NCBI RefSeq assembly: GCF_023715565.1
Contig: NZ_JAMBOJ010000016.1
Span: 1 to 64,000 of the forward strand
DNA length: 64,000 bases
DNA from: Cytobacillus firmus
GTDB lineage: Bacteria; Bacillota; Bacilli; Bacillales; Cytobacillaceae
Direction: 5' to 3'
Shown here: positions 63,385-64,000 of the stretch, one piece after another
Numbering within the stretch: position 1 is the first letter of the stretch
Layout: the number at the start of each line of letters is the position of its first letter
Notes under the pieces: model-generated
What the model saw: only the letters and a program-made list of their open reading frames with translations
Databases searched by the model: none
What the model was told of the DNA's origin: nothing
Translations under genes and position numbers: made by a program

Positions 63385-64000
63385 ATGGACAAATGGCTGT
63401 GCACAGCAGAAGAAAAGTATAATATCGATATCCTTTTTGCTTGTGAAGCAGGGAGCAGGGCTTGGGGGACAGATGATGCGGATTCAGATTATGATATCCG
63501 CTTCATCTTCAAACATAAGAATCTTAAAACATATCTTTCCCTTGAACGCGCAAGTGATGTTATCAATACAGATACCCCTTATGATGCGCACGGCTGGGAT
63601 ATCTTTAAAGCATTTGACCTTGTGCAGAAATCCAATCCCAGTATATTTGAATGGGCTTACTCACCTATTATCTATAAGGATATGAACGGCTTTTCAGAAA
63701 GGCTGAGGAGTACTGCGGAAGAAGAGTTTTCAAGATTTAAGTTATTACAGCATTACACTCAGGCTTTTTCCCGGAATCTCGGTGAAGCTGCAAAAAATGA
63801 GAATCTTACGTTTAAGAAACAAAAGCTGCTGATTCAGGCAGTAAGGGCATGCCTCATATCAAGGCAGCTGCTTAAGAAAAGTAATGTAAAAGGGGATTTT
63901 TTGTATACAGGACTCTTTGGCATAAAGGCCGAGGATGAGATCACCCGCTTTTATCAGACCCTGGTTGATGCAAAACAAAGCGGGAGGATAATCGAGAAGC
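63385..64000 (+). CDS. ycgL: YcgL-like nucleotidyltransferase, cut by the window end
   Basis: At least 205 residues are visible; the gene runs past the window end. The minimal nucleotidyltransferase motif is ACEAGSRAWGTDDADSDYDI (residues about 20-39; GS and DSDYD hold metal). IRFIFKH, SIFEWAYSPI and AVRACLISRQLL follow, as in B. subtilis YcgL. ATG 63385 is the only in-frame start; GGAAAGG is 14 bases away, a long spacing. It lies 24 bases after dynA. Substrate unknown. Confidence 0.78.
   Translation, partial: MDKWLCTAEEKYNIDILFACEAGSRAWGTDDADSDYDIRFIFKHKNLKTYLSLERASDVINTDTPYDAHGWDIFKAFDLVQKSNPSIFEWAYSPIIYKDMNGFSERLRSTAEEEFSRFKLLQHYTQAFSRNLGEAAKNENLTFKKQKLLIQAVRACLISRQLLKKSNVKGDFLYTGLFGIKAEDEITRFYQTLVDAKQSGRIIEK

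Noticed and set aside
63311-63685. 124-codon plus frame over the end of dynA and the start of ycgL
   Set aside because: Out of phase with both; the ycgL frame carries the nucleotidyltransferase motif.

Overview
The window comes from the chromosome of a low-GC, endospore-forming member of the Bacillaceae. The evidence is consistent: Gram-positive Shine-Dalgarno sites, a B-type RNase P RNA, bacillithiol genes, spore genes (cotD, an sspM-like gene, ypjB), and gene order that follows the Bacillus subtilis ypjA-to-dynA segment almost gene by gene. Names below rest on remembered similarity and gene order; no search was run.

Layout. 0.2-9.7 kb: ypjA, ypjB, a YugP-type protease and a YitT-type membrane protein, then the tight operon ypjD-dapB-mgsA-bshB1-bshA-cca-birA (lysine/cell-wall precursors, methylglyoxal bypass, bacillithiol, tRNA CCA ends, biotin control). 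10-12.1 kb: panBCD (pantothenate). 12.3-21.7 kb: dinG, a degenerate ComEC-like metallo-beta-lactamase-fold protein, ypmA, ypmB, aspB, asnS, dnaD, nth, ypoC. 21.8-28.6 kb: ponA and recU on the minus strand, then yppC, an sspM-like gene, a yppD-position gene, yppE, yppF and yppG. 28.8-35.3 kb is an accessory block: a peptide-type ABC permease pair whose second member is fused to an M1 metallopeptidase, an Hsp20, a Crp-like regulator and a second orphan permease pair. 35.5-45.5 kb: mrfA-mrfB, cotD, ypsA, gpsB, rnpB, rlmL, ypvA. 45.5-54.4 kb is a mostly minus-strand respiratory/redox block: MIP18 protein, a 12-TM membrane protein, two DUF2249 proteins, an MFS transporter with a small zinc-ribbon protein, then plus-strand ypwA and an EamA transporter, then ba3-type cytochrome oxidase (cbaA, cbaB, cbaD). 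54.7-64 kb: xpt-pbuX behind paired PurR boxes and a guanine riboswitch, a zinc-ribbon miniprotein, the pyrone genes bpsA-bpsB, a 30-residue peptide behind a Fur box, the double dynamin dynA, and the start of a ycgL-like nucleotidyltransferase.

Small genes easily missed were read directly: ypmA (56 aa), the sspM-like gene (35 aa), cbaD (49 aa), two zinc-ribbon miniproteins (46 and 48 aa), a 55-aa orphan, a 31-aa membrane peptide and a 30-aa Fur-linked peptide. Two families of intergenic GC-rich repeats are scattered through the window: family A (four copies, ends GTTGATT/AATCAAC) and family B (one long, one short, one remnant).

The strongest leads for new biology are: (1) the permease-M1 peptidase fusion and its SBP-less, ATPase-less neighbourhood; (2) two TGTGA-N6-TCACA-like sites, before the cba oxidase operon and before the DUF2249 operon, both exactly 32 bp from a -10 element as in class II Crp/Fnr promoters, in a window that also encodes a Crp-like regulator with an RETVSR recognition helix; (3) the Fur-box miniprotein; (4) an array of hairpins at 43.25-43.41 kb that can pair in alternative ways. 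No tRNA, CRISPR array, prophage or intact insertion sequence was seen.
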